From CALLPQ01 sp039819545 (GTDB lineage Bacteria > Pseudomonadota > Alphaproteobacteria > Caulobacterales > Parvularculaceae): a stretch of DNA of 64,000 bases. The stretch is from NCBI GenBank assembly GCA_039819545.1, contig JBCBRS010000008.1, positions 1 through 64,000 of the forward strand. Reading direction: 5' to 3'. Both the position numbers and the translations under genes were made by a program. The notes beneath the pieces are model-generated. The model did not search any database, was not told where the DNA came from, and saw nothing but the letters and a program-made list of their open reading frames with translations. Shown here one piece after another: positions 54,065 through 62,195 of the stretch. The first letter of the stretch is position 1. Every line of letters starts with the position of its first letter.

Positions 54065-55108
54065 TCAAATCGGCTCGAAATAACCCAGAACATTTTCGTG
54101 GCTAACACCCGCCAATGTTGGCGGCGACCATTTGGGAGCCTTATCCTTATCGATAATCAGGGCACGGACGCCTTCAAAAAAGTCATGCCCGGCCATGCAG
54201 TTAGAAACAAGCGCATACTCCATCTCCATCACCGCATCGAAATCGAGCGTTGCGCCGCGTTGTAGCTGTTCAAAGGTCACTTTCAGTGACGTGGGTGACA
54301 TTTTCAGCAAGGTCTCACGGGTGGTGCGGGCAAAATCGCTGGTGCCTTTTGCGAGGCCGTCCACCAGCGCCTCGATGGTCTCATTGCCCGAGAAGTATTC
54401 TTCAATTTCCTCCACGAGGGCCATCACGGGCGCGTCAATCGTCGTGACGGCGTGGCGATCCAGCATCGCGGCGACCGCATCGCCAGACGCGCCTTCGTCG
54501 CAAAGATCCATTGCCAAAAGCGCCGCCCGCAACGCCGGTATTTTATCCGTGGGCACATAATGCGTAGCAATTCCCACCGCGAGGCAATCCACTGCCCTCG
54601 CTCGCGCGCCAGTAAGCCCATAGTAAAAGCCGAGACCGCGCGGCAGGCGCGGTAAGAAATAGCCGCCCCCCACATCGGGGATCAGGCCAATCGCGGTTTC
54701 CGGCATGGCAAAGAGCGTGCGATCACCCGCAACGCGAAAATGACCGTGCACGGACACCCCAACGCCGCCGCCCATGACAATCCCGTCGATCAACGCCACA
54801 TAGGGTTTTGGGAAATGAAATACGGCCTTGTTGTTCGCATATTCATAGCGGAAAAAATCAGCCGGCCCCGCCGGGTTTTCGTACGCGATATCATACATCC
54901 AGCGGATGTCACCGCCCGCGCAAAAGGCTTTTTCGCCAGCGCCCTCAATCAGGACTGCCTGCACGCCGTCATCGTCAGCCCACTGGGTCAGGCGTTCACG
55001 CATCTGCGTCACCATAGTGAGCGTCAGGGCGTTGAGCGCCTTTGGCCGGTCAAGCGTGATAACGCCCCACGCCCCCTCGCGACAAAAGCGAATCTCGGGC
55101 TCTTCCAT
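54065..55108 (-). CDS. 3-hydroxyisobutyryl-CoA hydrolase (enoyl-CoA hydratase family)
   Basis: The enzyme splits 3-hydroxyisobutyryl-CoA to the free acid in valine catabolism. The 347-residue length and the long C-terminal domain fit HIBCH rather than crotonases of ~260 residues. The oxyanion loops are AFCAGGDIRWMY (61-72) and DGIVMGGGVGVSVHG. The catalytic pair Glu137 and Asp145 lies in MPETAIGLIPDVGGGYFLPRL with the eight-residue spacing of human HIBCH. It shares one base with the upstream DUF1330 gene and lies in an operon with an acyl-CoA dehydrogenase. Confidence 0.88.
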   Translation of the reverse strand: MEEPEIRFCREGAWGVITLDRPKALNALTLTMVTQMRERLTQWADDDGVQAVLIEGAGEKAFCAGGDIRWMYDIAYENPAGPADFFRYEYANNKAVFHFPKPYVALIDGIVMGGGVGVSVHGHFRVAGDRTLFAMPETAIGLIPDVGGGYFLPRLPRGLGFYYGLTGARARAVDCLAVGIATHYVPTDKIPALRAALLAMDLCDEGASGDAVAAMLDRHAVTTIDAPVMALVEEIEEYFSGNETIEALVDGLAKGTSDFARTTRETLLKMSPTSLKVTFEQLQRGATLDFDAVMEMEYALVSNCMAGHDFFEGVRALIIDKDKAPKWSPPTLAGVSHENVLGYFEPI

Positions 55109-55398
55109 TACTCGGCTCCCTCAATAATCACGAAATCGGTCTCGCCAAATTGCTGGCGCAGTTTTGCTGCGGCCTGATATTCGGGCGATCCGTAAGCCTC
55201 AACCGCTGCCGCATAGCTTGGCCATTCCACGATCACGTGGCGCGAGCGCGATTGGCCCTCAACGACGTGATGGTCGCCGCCGCGCACGAGAAAATTTGCG
55301 CCATATTTTTCCATGGCGGCCCGGCCAGCCTGGAGATATTGCGGATAATTATCCGGGTCCGTCACATCGACGCGGACCATCCAATAGCCTTTTGGCAT
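55108..55398 (-). CDS. DUF1330 protein
   Basis: The 96-residue protein matches the DUF1330 ferredoxin-like (dimeric alpha/beta barrel) family: PKGYWMVRVDVTDPDNYPQYLQAGRAAMEKYGANFLVRGG, then HVIVEWPSYAAAVEAYGSPEYQAA, family pattern split across the two motifs. Its function is unknown; related folds include small oxygenases and isomerases. It sits between the valine-pathway dehydrogenase and hydrolase genes and overlaps the latter by one base, so it is co-expressed with them and may help that pathway. Confidence 0.88.
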   Translation of the reverse strand: MPKGYWMVRVDVTDPDNYPQYLQAGRAAMEKYGANFLVRGGDHHVVEGQSRSRHVIVEWPSYAAAVEAYGSPEYQAAAKLRQQFGETDFVIIEGAE

Positions 55399-55428
55399 TT
55401 GTTTTCCTTTCGCGAAAACCAGGAGAGG

Positions 55429-56577
55429 TTAAACCTGATAGTCGCGCAGCATATCGCGCGCGATGATCACCCGCATGATCTCGTTCGTGCCCTCGAGGAT
55501 TTGATGGACGCGCACATCCCGCAACATCCGCTCCAGCGGGTAATCGCGCAGATAGCCATACCCGCCATGCACCTGAAGCGCGTCATTGACGATTTCAAAG
55601 CCTTTATCCGTAACGAGACGTTTGGCCATGGCACAGAATTTTGTGGCGTCGGGTGCTTTGTAGTCAAGTTTCCAGGCGGCTTGGTAAAGCATGACCCGTG
55701 CGGCTTCGAGGTCCGTTGCCATATCGGCGAGTTTGAACTGTAGCGCCTGTTGTTCATTAATCCGTTTGCCGAAGGCTTTGCGCTCATTGCTATAGTCGAG
55801 CGCCGCCTTTAACGCGCGGTTTCCAGCGCCGAGCGAGCAGGCCGCGATGTTAAGCCGCCCGCCATCAAGGCCCATCATGGCGAACTTGAACCCCTCGCCT
55901 TCGCGGCCAACGAGGTTCTCCGCAGGCACCCGGCAATTATCAAACGAGACAATGGCCGTGGGCTGAGAATTCCATCCCATTTTGCGCTCATTAGCGCCGA
56001 AGGAGAGCCCCGGCGTATCTTTGTCCACCAGCACCGCTGAGATGCCTCGCGGGCTGTCATCGCCGGTGCGGACCATGACGAGATAAAGGTCTGTGGTCCC
56101 CGCGCCGGAGATGAAGGCCTTTGAACCATTGATGACATAGTGATCACCATCGCGCACGGCTTTGGTTTTAAGGGCCGCCGCGTCAGACCCGGACCCCGGT
56201 TCCGTAAGGCAATAGCTGCCCAAAATGTCCATGGAAGAAAGCGCTGGGCAATATTTTTCGCGCAAGGCGTCGGTGCCAAATGAGTCAATCATCCACGTGA
56301 CCATATTGTGGATGGAGATATAGGCCGCCGTAGAGATGCACCCCTCTGACAGGGCTTCGAAAATCAGTGCTGCATCAAGGCGGCCAAGGCCCGACCCGCC
56401 CACATCCTCGCGTGTGTAAATCGCCGCGAGGCCGAGCGCTGCAGACCGCTTGATCACGTCCACAGGGAAATGCTTTTTCTCGTCCCATTCTTCCGCATAG
56501 GGAGCAAGCTCATCAGCGGCAAACCGTCTGGCCATGTCCTGAATGGCCACTTGATCATCTGAGAGGGCAAAATCCAT
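55429..56577 (-). CDS. Acyl-CoA dehydrogenase, probably isobutyryl-CoA dehydrogenase
   Basis: This FAD enzyme would convert isobutyryl-CoA to methacrylyl-CoA. The 382-residue protein has all acyl-CoA dehydrogenase parts: DFALSDDQVAIQDMARRFAADELAPYAEEWD, the flavin loop GSYCLTEPGSGSDAAALKTKAV, GRLNIAACSLGAGNRALKAALDYSNERKAFG, and catalytic Glu362 in HQILEGTNEIMR. The neighbouring HIBCH-type gene argues for isobutyryl-CoA over other short branched acyl-CoAs. It is the first gene of this three-gene operon. Methacrylyl-CoA hydratase and mmsB are not in the window. Confidence 0.9.
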   Translation of the reverse strand: MDFALSDDQVAIQDMARRFAADELAPYAEEWDEKKHFPVDVIKRSAALGLAAIYTREDVGGSGLGRLDAALIFEALSEGCISTAAYISIHNMVTWMIDSFGTDALREKYCPALSSMDILGSYCLTEPGSGSDAAALKTKAVRDGDHYVINGSKAFISGAGTTDLYLVMVRTGDDSPRGISAVLVDKDTPGLSFGANERKMGWNSQPTAIVSFDNCRVPAENLVGREGEGFKFAMMGLDGGRLNIAACSLGAGNRALKAALDYSNERKAFGKRINEQQALQFKLADMATDLEAARVMLYQAAWKLDYKAPDATKFCAMAKRLVTDKGFEIVNDALQVHGGYGYLRDYPLERMLRDVRVHQILEGTNEIMRVIIARDMLRDYQV

Positions 56578-56620
56578 GGGCTTGTCTTTCCTTCCTTATG
56601 CCGGGTGGCGACGGCGCGCG

Positions 56621-57358
56621 TTAGTGCCTGCCCGCATCGTCGTCGTCAGTCTTGTGCGGTTCCAACATCGGTGTGTGCACCGTCTCGTCGGGCTCAATGG
56701 CGTCCACATCATAATCGGGCGTCATATCTTCGTCGCCCTCCGTGGTCAGCGGTGTCATGGGACCGAGGCTTTTGTCCGCGCGGTGCCGCAGATATCGAAA
56801 CAGGATGTAGCCACCGAGACACACGACCGCAATGATCGGCAGCCAGACTTTCGCGCGCTCGCCCGCGACCTCTCCCACCGCATGGAAAAGAACGAACATC
56901 ACTGTCACATAGAGGGTCGCCGTGCCCATGACCCACAACACAAAACGCAGATAAGGCGTCAGGAAGAACCCGCATGCCAGATAGGTGGGGATGCGCGTGC
57001 CGGGGACAAACCGCGCGGTAAAGAGCGTCTTGACTAATTCTTCGTCCACCAGCTTTCCCGCCACGGATACACCCGGTTTTTCGGCAAATTTGTGCGCCCA
57101 TTCATATCGCCGCGCCGCCCAGCCGAGCCAGTATTTCCACACATCCGACGCGGTGAGCCCGGCCAGCACCGTGGCAAAAATCAACAGCGGCACCCCCGCC
57201 CCGGAGATTGAGGCGGTCGCCGCGCCAATAACCGCCGCATCCTCCTGAATAAAAGGCGTGAGGAAGATCAACGCGTAAAGCGTCCACCCGCTCATCATAA
57301 AAAGATTTTCCGGATTGAAATCCATCACGTGGGCTAAGTCCTTCAAAGCGCGGGTCAT
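56621..57358 (-). CDS. DedA-family membrane protein
   Basis: DedA proteins are inner-membrane transporters linked to lipid recycling and envelope homeostasis. From ATG 57358 (245 residues) it has about five hydrophobic segments: LFMMSGWTLYALIFLTPFI, AATASISGAGVPLLIFATVLAG, the re-entrant RFVPGTRIPTYLACGFF signature, LRFVLWVMGTATLYVTVMFVLFH, and VWLPIIAVVCLGGYILFRYL. The essential Glu near QEDAAVIG and the Arg of RFVPGTR are present. A long acidic cytoplasmic tail (EGDEDMTPDYDVDAIEPDE) follows. It lies upstream of the acyl-CoA dehydrogenase on the same strand by 43 bases and may be unrelated to it. Confidence 0.85.
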   Translation of the reverse strand: MTRALKDLAHVMDFNPENLFMMSGWTLYALIFLTPFIQEDAAVIGAATASISGAGVPLLIFATVLAGLTASDVWKYWLGWAARRYEWAHKFAEKPGVSVAGKLVDEELVKTLFTARFVPGTRIPTYLACGFFLTPYLRFVLWVMGTATLYVTVMFVLFHAVGEVAGERAKVWLPIIAVVCLGGYILFRYLRHRADKSLGPMTPLTTEGDEDMTPDYDVDAIEPDETVHTPMLEPHKTDDDDAGRH

Positions 57359-57447
57359 ATCATACCCCGCCGCCCCGGGGAACAAGGGGCCCCTGCAACG
57401 GTGAAACCCGGTCAGCGCCCGAGGATCATGACTGTGTTCATACCGTT

Positions 57448-57542
57448 CACCGTATTTCAGGGCTTGATCCGGATCTCCCTCAACACACGCCGACCTTGAG
57501 ACGCCAGGTCCCGGGTCGGCGCTGCGCTTGCCCGGGAATACC
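57448..57542. repeat. Dispersed CCCGGG palindromic repeat, inverted copy
   Basis: CACCGTATTTCAGGG and GCTTGATCCGGAT form a degraded first part. The second part, CCCGGGTCGGCGCTGCGCTT then GCCCGGGAATACCG (57509-57542), is well kept. It has the same orientation as the 53.9-kb copy. It lies in the gap before the DUF3592 gene. Confidence 0.8.
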
Positions 57543-57648
57543 GCCTGTTACGAAAACAAGAGGGCAAGGTTTCACGATCTAAACACCGAGCCCAGAAGCA
57601 CAAACACCAACCTGCAAAGAGGTTATTAGGGCTTTCATCGTAAAATTC

Positions 57649-58185
57649 ATGCTGAACTTGGAGGGCAGCAATGTGGGTAAAGCTGTTGTGATCTTTATGG
57701 TCACCTTGTTAAGCGTGTTTGTTGCCGCCGGTGTCGGCATGCTTGGCTATGCAGGATATGCGTGGAGCCGCACTGTTGCTGCGCAAAGCTGGCCCACCAC
57801 CGATGGGGAGGTGCTGACCTCCACCCTCGATATTGACCGGGACAGCGACGGCGATACCTACCGCGCCAAAGTCTCTTATCAATATTCCGTAGACGGAATC
57901 GTGTTCAAAAGCGACCGCTTGTCATTCGGTTTTTCCGGCACAGATAACAAGGCCTATCATGATGCGATTGTGGACCGCCTGACGCAGGGCACGCATATCG
58001 GTGTGCGGTACGATCCTAAAAATCCTGAGGTTGCAACGCTGGCCCCCGGGCCGAACAAAGGCCTGATCTTTCTCACGATTTTCGGGATCATGTGGTCGAC
58101 CTTCACTGCCGGTTTCATCCTGTTGCTCATTATGGGCGGCGGGACAGCCGATCCGTTCCTGCACTCGATAATCATCCATAGCTGA
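57649..58185 (+). CDS. DUF3592 membrane protein
   Basis: The 178-residue protein has an N-terminal membrane helix (VVIFMVTLLSVFVAAGVGMLGYAGY) and a C-terminal one (LIFLTIFGIMWSTFTAGFILLLIMGG). Between them is a beta-rich DUF3592 domain: SWPTTDGEVLTSTLDID...TYRAKVSYQYSVDGIVFKSDRLSFG, then GVRYDPKNPEVATLAPG, family pattern. DUF3592 proteins are common but uncharacterised. The start ATG 57649 is used; GTG 57673 is possible. The gene is monocistronic and convergent with the DUF1272 gene. Confidence 0.82.
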   Translation: MLNLEGSNVGKAVVIFMVTLLSVFVAAGVGMLGYAGYAWSRTVAAQSWPTTDGEVLTSTLDIDRDSDGDTYRAKVSYQYSVDGIVFKSDRLSFGFSGTDNKAYHDAIVDRLTQGTHIGVRYDPKNPEVATLAPGPNKGLIFLTIFGIMWSTFTAGFILLLIMGGGTADPFLHSIIIHS

Positions 58186-58192
58186 CGCCGGA

Positions 58193-58432
58193 TCAGCCGC
58201 ACCCGCCCGGCTTTACGATGCGCTGCACGGAAGCCGGATACCGCGCGAGCGCTGCCGCCGGGCGGACCGGGCGCTGGGCAAAGTTGCCACCGCAGTTGGG
58301 GCACACCCCGCCGAGAACCGATTGCGCGCACGCCTGACAGAAGGTGCATTCAAAGGTACAAATCACCGCCTCGGTACTTTCCGGCGGTAGGTCGCGGTCA
58401 CAGCATTCACAATTGGGACGAAGCTCAAGCAT
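58193..58432 (-). CDS. DUF1272 cysteine-rich zinc protein
   Basis: The 79-residue protein has eight cysteines in the DUF1272 arrangement: LELRPNCECCDRDLPPESTEAVICTFECTFCQACAQ, then GVCPNCGG, family pattern split across these two motifs. They should bind zinc in a ring-like fold. The function is unknown. It starts nine bases after the stop of the Lhr-type helicase on the same strand and may be co-transcribed with it. Confidence 0.88.
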   Translation of the reverse strand: MLELRPNCECCDRDLPPESTEAVICTFECTFCQACAQSVLGGVCPNCGGNFAQRPVRPAAALARYPASVQRIVKPGGCG

Positions 58433-58441
58433 CTTGTCTCC

Positions 58442-61006
58442 TCACGGAACATCCGTACCCATGGCAATATCCACGATATCATCGGAGATGGCGGCGAGCA
58501 TGGCGTCCTGCGCCTCCCCCAGAATGGGTTCGCGATTAACCTCCAGCATAACCGGCACGGCAAGCGGCGACACCCGGTCGAGCGCCTTGTGTACCAACTT
58601 GCCCCGTACCCGCGCCAGCAACCCGCTGAGGCGTTTGAGATCAAGGTACCCGCCCGCCGCATCATCCCACGCCGCCTGTAAGAGGATATGATCGGGCTCA
58701 TGGTCGCGCAAAACATCATAGATCAGGTCCGCTGAAAACGTAACTTGCCGCCCGGTTTTCTCCTGACCGGGAAAACGCCGCTCGATCAGCCCCGCAATGA
58801 TTGCGCAGTTACGGAAGGTACGTTTCATGAGGATTGATTCCTGCAACCACGCTTCGAGATCATCGCCCAGCATGTCCTCATCAAAAAGCGCGTCCATATC
58901 AAGATCACTCATATCCTGACGGGCCCAGATGGAGAGCGCATATTCGGTGGGCACAAAGCCAATGGGCTGCTTGCCAAGGCGTTCCAGTCGCCGGGTCAGC
59001 AACATGCCCAATGTCTGTTGCGCCAATTGCCCGTCAAACGGATAGCACACCAGGAAGTGCCGCCCATTGCGCGCCGACCCCCGTGTGGGACGCCCATCCA
59101 GCGCGTGCTGGCCCTTTTCGAAGCCATAGGGAAAGGTCTCGATAAGAAGTTGATCAGGCCCCGGAATAATCGATTTTTCCTGCTGGATACGTAGCCAGTC
59201 CTGCACCGGCTCTGGATAGTTATGCCATTCACCCGGGGTGTGGATCATGGTGCGTACCCGGTCGGCGAGATAGGTGGAGAGCGGAAACTTTCCCCCCTGC
59301 CAGCTTGGCACTTTAGGCGAGCCGCCTTTCGCCCGGCTGACGATCACATCGGTTACCGTCACGGTTTCGAGGCGGAGCAATTCCCCGGCAAACAAAAACG
59401 TGTCGCCCGGGTTCAGCCATTCCACAAACCATTCTTCCACCTCACCCAGCTTGCGGCCGCCACGGATCGGCCCTTTCTTGGAGCCAAGACGCACATTTAG
59501 CGCCGGTGCCTCCACAATGGTGCCCACATTCATGCGGTATTGTTGTGCCACCTGAGGATTGCGCACCTGCCACTTGCCATCACGCAAAACTAACCGGCGA
59601 TAGCGCTCATAATTCTTGAGCGCATAGCCGCCGGTGGAAACGAACTCCAGCACGCGATCAAACTGCAGGCGGGATAGATCGCTATAAGGTGCCGCGCTGA
59701 TAACCTCTTTATAGAGATCATCAGCATCGAACGGCGCAGCACACGCCATGCCCATAATATGTTGGGCAAGCACGTCGAGCGCCCCGCCCCGCCAGAACTC
59801 CCCATCTAGCTGACCCTCGCGAATGGCTTCCTGCGCGGCGATACATTCTAACACGTCGATGCGGTTTGCCGGAACCAGAAGCGCCGACGAGGGCTCATTC
59901 ATTCGGTGATTGGCCCGGCCAATGCGCTGGGTTAACCGGCTTGCCCCCTTTGGCGCGCCAATCTGAATGACAAGATCAACATCGCCCCAGTCAATCCCAA
60001 GATCGAGGGTCGAGGTACAGACAACCGCGCGCAATTCCCCGCGCGCCATGGCCGCCTCAACCTTTCGCCGCCGCCCCACATCGAGCGAGCCGTGGTGGAG
60101 CGCAATCGGCAGGTTATCGTCATTGATGCGCCAGAGTTCCTGAAACGTAATTTCCGCCTGATTGCGGGTGTTCACAAAAATCAGGGTCAGCTTGGCATCC
60201 TTGATCGCGTCATACATTTCCGCCATGGCGTGACGCGCCGAATGACCAGACCAGGGGATGCGTTCTTCAGAATTCAGGAGACTGACTTTTGGGATCGCAC
60301 CGCCTTTGGCCCGGATCAACTGTGCGGGCTGGGCACCCGCCACAAATTGCGGCGTCAAAAAGTCTAGCAACGGCTGCGGGTCGGGTACGGTGGCCGACAA
60401 ACCGGTAAACCGTACGCCGGGGCTTAACGCGCGCAAGCGTGCAAGGCCGAGCGCCATGAGGTGGCCACGCTTCTGGTTTACGATGGCATGGATTTCATCG
60501 AGGATGACACAGCGCAGCTTGCCGAAAAACGCCTCGGCATCTTTATTGGCCAGCAACAGCGCCAACTGCTCCGGTGTGGTCAGGAGGAGATGCGGCGGAT
60601 GGGTTTTCTGTCGCTGCCGCCGATTAGAGGGCGTATCGCCAGTACGCGTTCCCATGGTGATGGGCAGGGTCATTTGCGACACCGGCATTTCAAGATTGCG
60701 GGCAATATCAACTGCCAATGCCTTTAGCGGCGAGATATAGAGCGTATGCAGACCATCATGGGGCGTCCCTGCGTCGGCCTGGTGATAAAGGTCCACAAGG
60801 CTAGGCAAAAAGCCGGCCAGGGTTTTACCGCCGCCAGTGGGCGCGATCAACAAATGCGACCGTCCGGCAAGCCCGGCCCCAAGACAGTCCAATTGATGGG
60901 GACGCGGTGCCCAGCCCCGGCCCGCGAACCAATTGGTGAAGGTTGGCGGTAAAAGCGAAGGGAGAGAGGAATTTTCCGCCGGGGCCAATGCCTGATGGGT
61001 CGTCAT
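58442..61006 (-). CDS. Lhr-type ligase-associated DEXH-box helicase
   Basis: This superfamily 2 helicase belongs to the ligase-associated DNA damage response set. Of 854 residues, the Walker A motif is APTGGGKT (55-62), the Walker B DEIH box is 170-173 (CVILDEIHAIV), and the conserved segments FTGLSATV, TLIFVNTRNQAEITFQELW, VVCTSTLDLGIDWGDVDLVIQIGAPKGASRLTQRIGRANHR family pattern follow. A winged-helix and Lhr-core C-terminal region completes it (about 430-854). It is shorter than full Lhr (about 1500 residues). It diverges by 166 bases from the exonuclease and ligase genes of the same system. Confidence 0.92.
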   Translation of the reverse strand: MTTHQALAPAENSSLPSLLPPTFTNWFAGRGWAPRPHQLDCLGAGLAGRSHLLIAPTGGGKTLAGFLPSLVDLYHQADAGTPHDGLHTLYISPLKALAVDIARNLEMPVSQMTLPITMGTRTGDTPSNRRQRQKTHPPHLLLTTPEQLALLLANKDAEAFFGKLRCVILDEIHAIVNQKRGHLMALGLARLRALSPGVRFTGLSATVPDPQPLLDFLTPQFVAGAQPAQLIRAKGGAIPKVSLLNSEERIPWSGHSARHAMAEMYDAIKDAKLTLIFVNTRNQAEITFQELWRINDDNLPIALHHGSLDVGRRRKVEAAMARGELRAVVCTSTLDLGIDWGDVDLVIQIGAPKGASRLTQRIGRANHRMNEPSSALLVPANRIDVLECIAAQEAIREGQLDGEFWRGGALDVLAQHIMGMACAAPFDADDLYKEVISAAPYSDLSRLQFDRVLEFVSTGGYALKNYERYRRLVLRDGKWQVRNPQVAQQYRMNVGTIVEAPALNVRLGSKKGPIRGGRKLGEVEEWFVEWLNPGDTFLFAGELLRLETVTVTDVIVSRAKGGSPKVPSWQGGKFPLSTYLADRVRTMIHTPGEWHNYPEPVQDWLRIQQEKSIIPGPDQLLIETFPYGFEKGQHALDGRPTRGSARNGRHFLVCYPFDGQLAQQTLGMLLTRRLERLGKQPIGFVPTEYALSIWARQDMSDLDMDALFDEDMLGDDLEAWLQESILMKRTFRNCAIIAGLIERRFPGQEKTGRQVTFSADLIYDVLRDHEPDHILLQAAWDDAAGGYLDLKRLSGLLARVRGKLVHKALDRVSPLAVPVMLEVNREPILGEAQDAMLAAISDDIVDIAMGTDVP

Positions 61007-61172
61007 GGCTGACCACCCCCAACCGCGGCAGCGGGCGCGGTGAAACTGATCATGCTCTTACCTGTTGGCGTATGATGACGCATAAAATAAGTATCCCGTT
61101 GCGCTATACCCTACCACGAACACCCCCCTTTCACAGCCCGCGTCGCGCGGCCTTTCCTGATCTCAATAATTT

Positions 61173-62195
61173 ATGGCACAGGCCGATTATTCATCGCTCC
61201 TCCACCCAACACCAAAGGGGCTTTATTGTCCGCCGGGGGATTTTTACGTGGACCCGGTGGCTGCCGTCGACCGTGCGGTGATCACCCACGGCCATGCCGA
61301 CCATGCCCGCGCCGGTCACGGCGCGGTCCTCGCCACGCCAGAGACCATGGCGATTATGGCCGTGCGCTATGGTGATCAGTTTACCGATCATCGCCAGCCC
61401 ATGGCGCTTGGTCAACAAACCACCATCAATGGTGTAGACGTCAGCTTTGCACCCGCCGGGCACGTGCTCGGCTCTGCCCAGGCGGTCGTCACTTGGAACG
61501 CCATGCGCATGGTGATTTCTGGCGATTTCAAACGACGGCATGATCCGACCTGCACAACGTTTGAGCCAGTGCCGTGTGATGTTTTTATCTCCGAGGCGAC
61601 CTTTGCTCTGCCGGTATTTCGCCACCCCGATGATCGCGGCGAGATCGCCCGTCTTCTCGCCTCCGTCATGCGCTTTCCCGACCGCGCCCACCTCGTGGGG
61701 GCCTATGCGCTGGGCAAGGCGCAACGGGTCATCTGTCTGATCCGTGAGGCGGGTTATGATGCGCCGATTTATCTGCACGGGGCCATGCACAAGCTTTGTG
61801 ATCTGTATCAGGATCATGGCGTCGACCTTGGCCCGCTCCTGCCTGCCACGATCAACCGCGAGGGCAGTAAGCAGGACTTTGCCGGCAAGATCATTGTCGC
61901 GCCGCCCTCGGCCTTTGCCGATAAATGGGCGCGGCGGTTTCCTGACCCCGTGGCCGCGTTCTGTTCCGGCTGGATGCAGGTGCGCGCGCGCGCCAAACAA
62001 CGGGGTGTGGAATTGCCGCTTATCCTATCGGACCATGCGGATTGGGACGAGCTAACCCAAACCGTGCGCGATGTGGCCCCGGGGGAGCTGTGGATTACCC
62101 ATGGCCGCGACGATGCGCTGATGCGCTGGGCCGAACTGGAAGGGATCACCGCGCGGCCCCTGCGGCTTGTGGGTTATGAGGATGAAAACGACTGA
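61173..62195 (+). CDS. Ligase-associated MBL-fold DNA exonuclease
   Basis: The 340-residue protein is a metallo-beta-lactamase/beta-CASP nuclease of the ligase-associated DNA repair set. The metal site starts at THGHADHARAGH (His39, His41, Asp43, His44). Further conserved parts are APAGHVLGSAQAVVTW, MVISGDFKRRHDPTCTTFEPV, DVFISEATFALPVF, and the beta-CASP end LILSDHADWDELTQTV with VAPGELWITHGRDDALMRWAE. It is expected to trim DNA ends. The stop overlaps the ligase start by one base (TGATG), so the two are translationally coupled. Confidence 0.92.
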   Translation: MAQADYSSLLHPTPKGLYCPPGDFYVDPVAAVDRAVITHGHADHARAGHGAVLATPETMAIMAVRYGDQFTDHRQPMALGQQTTINGVDVSFAPAGHVLGSAQAVVTWNAMRMVISGDFKRRHDPTCTTFEPVPCDVFISEATFALPVFRHPDDRGEIARLLASVMRFPDRAHLVGAYALGKAQRVICLIREAGYDAPIYLHGAMHKLCDLYQDHGVDLGPLLPATINREGSKQDFAGKIIVAPPSAFADKWARRFPDPVAAFCSGWMQVRARAKQRGVELPLILSDHADWDELTQTVRDVAPGELWITHGRDDALMRWAELEGITARPLRLVGYEDEND

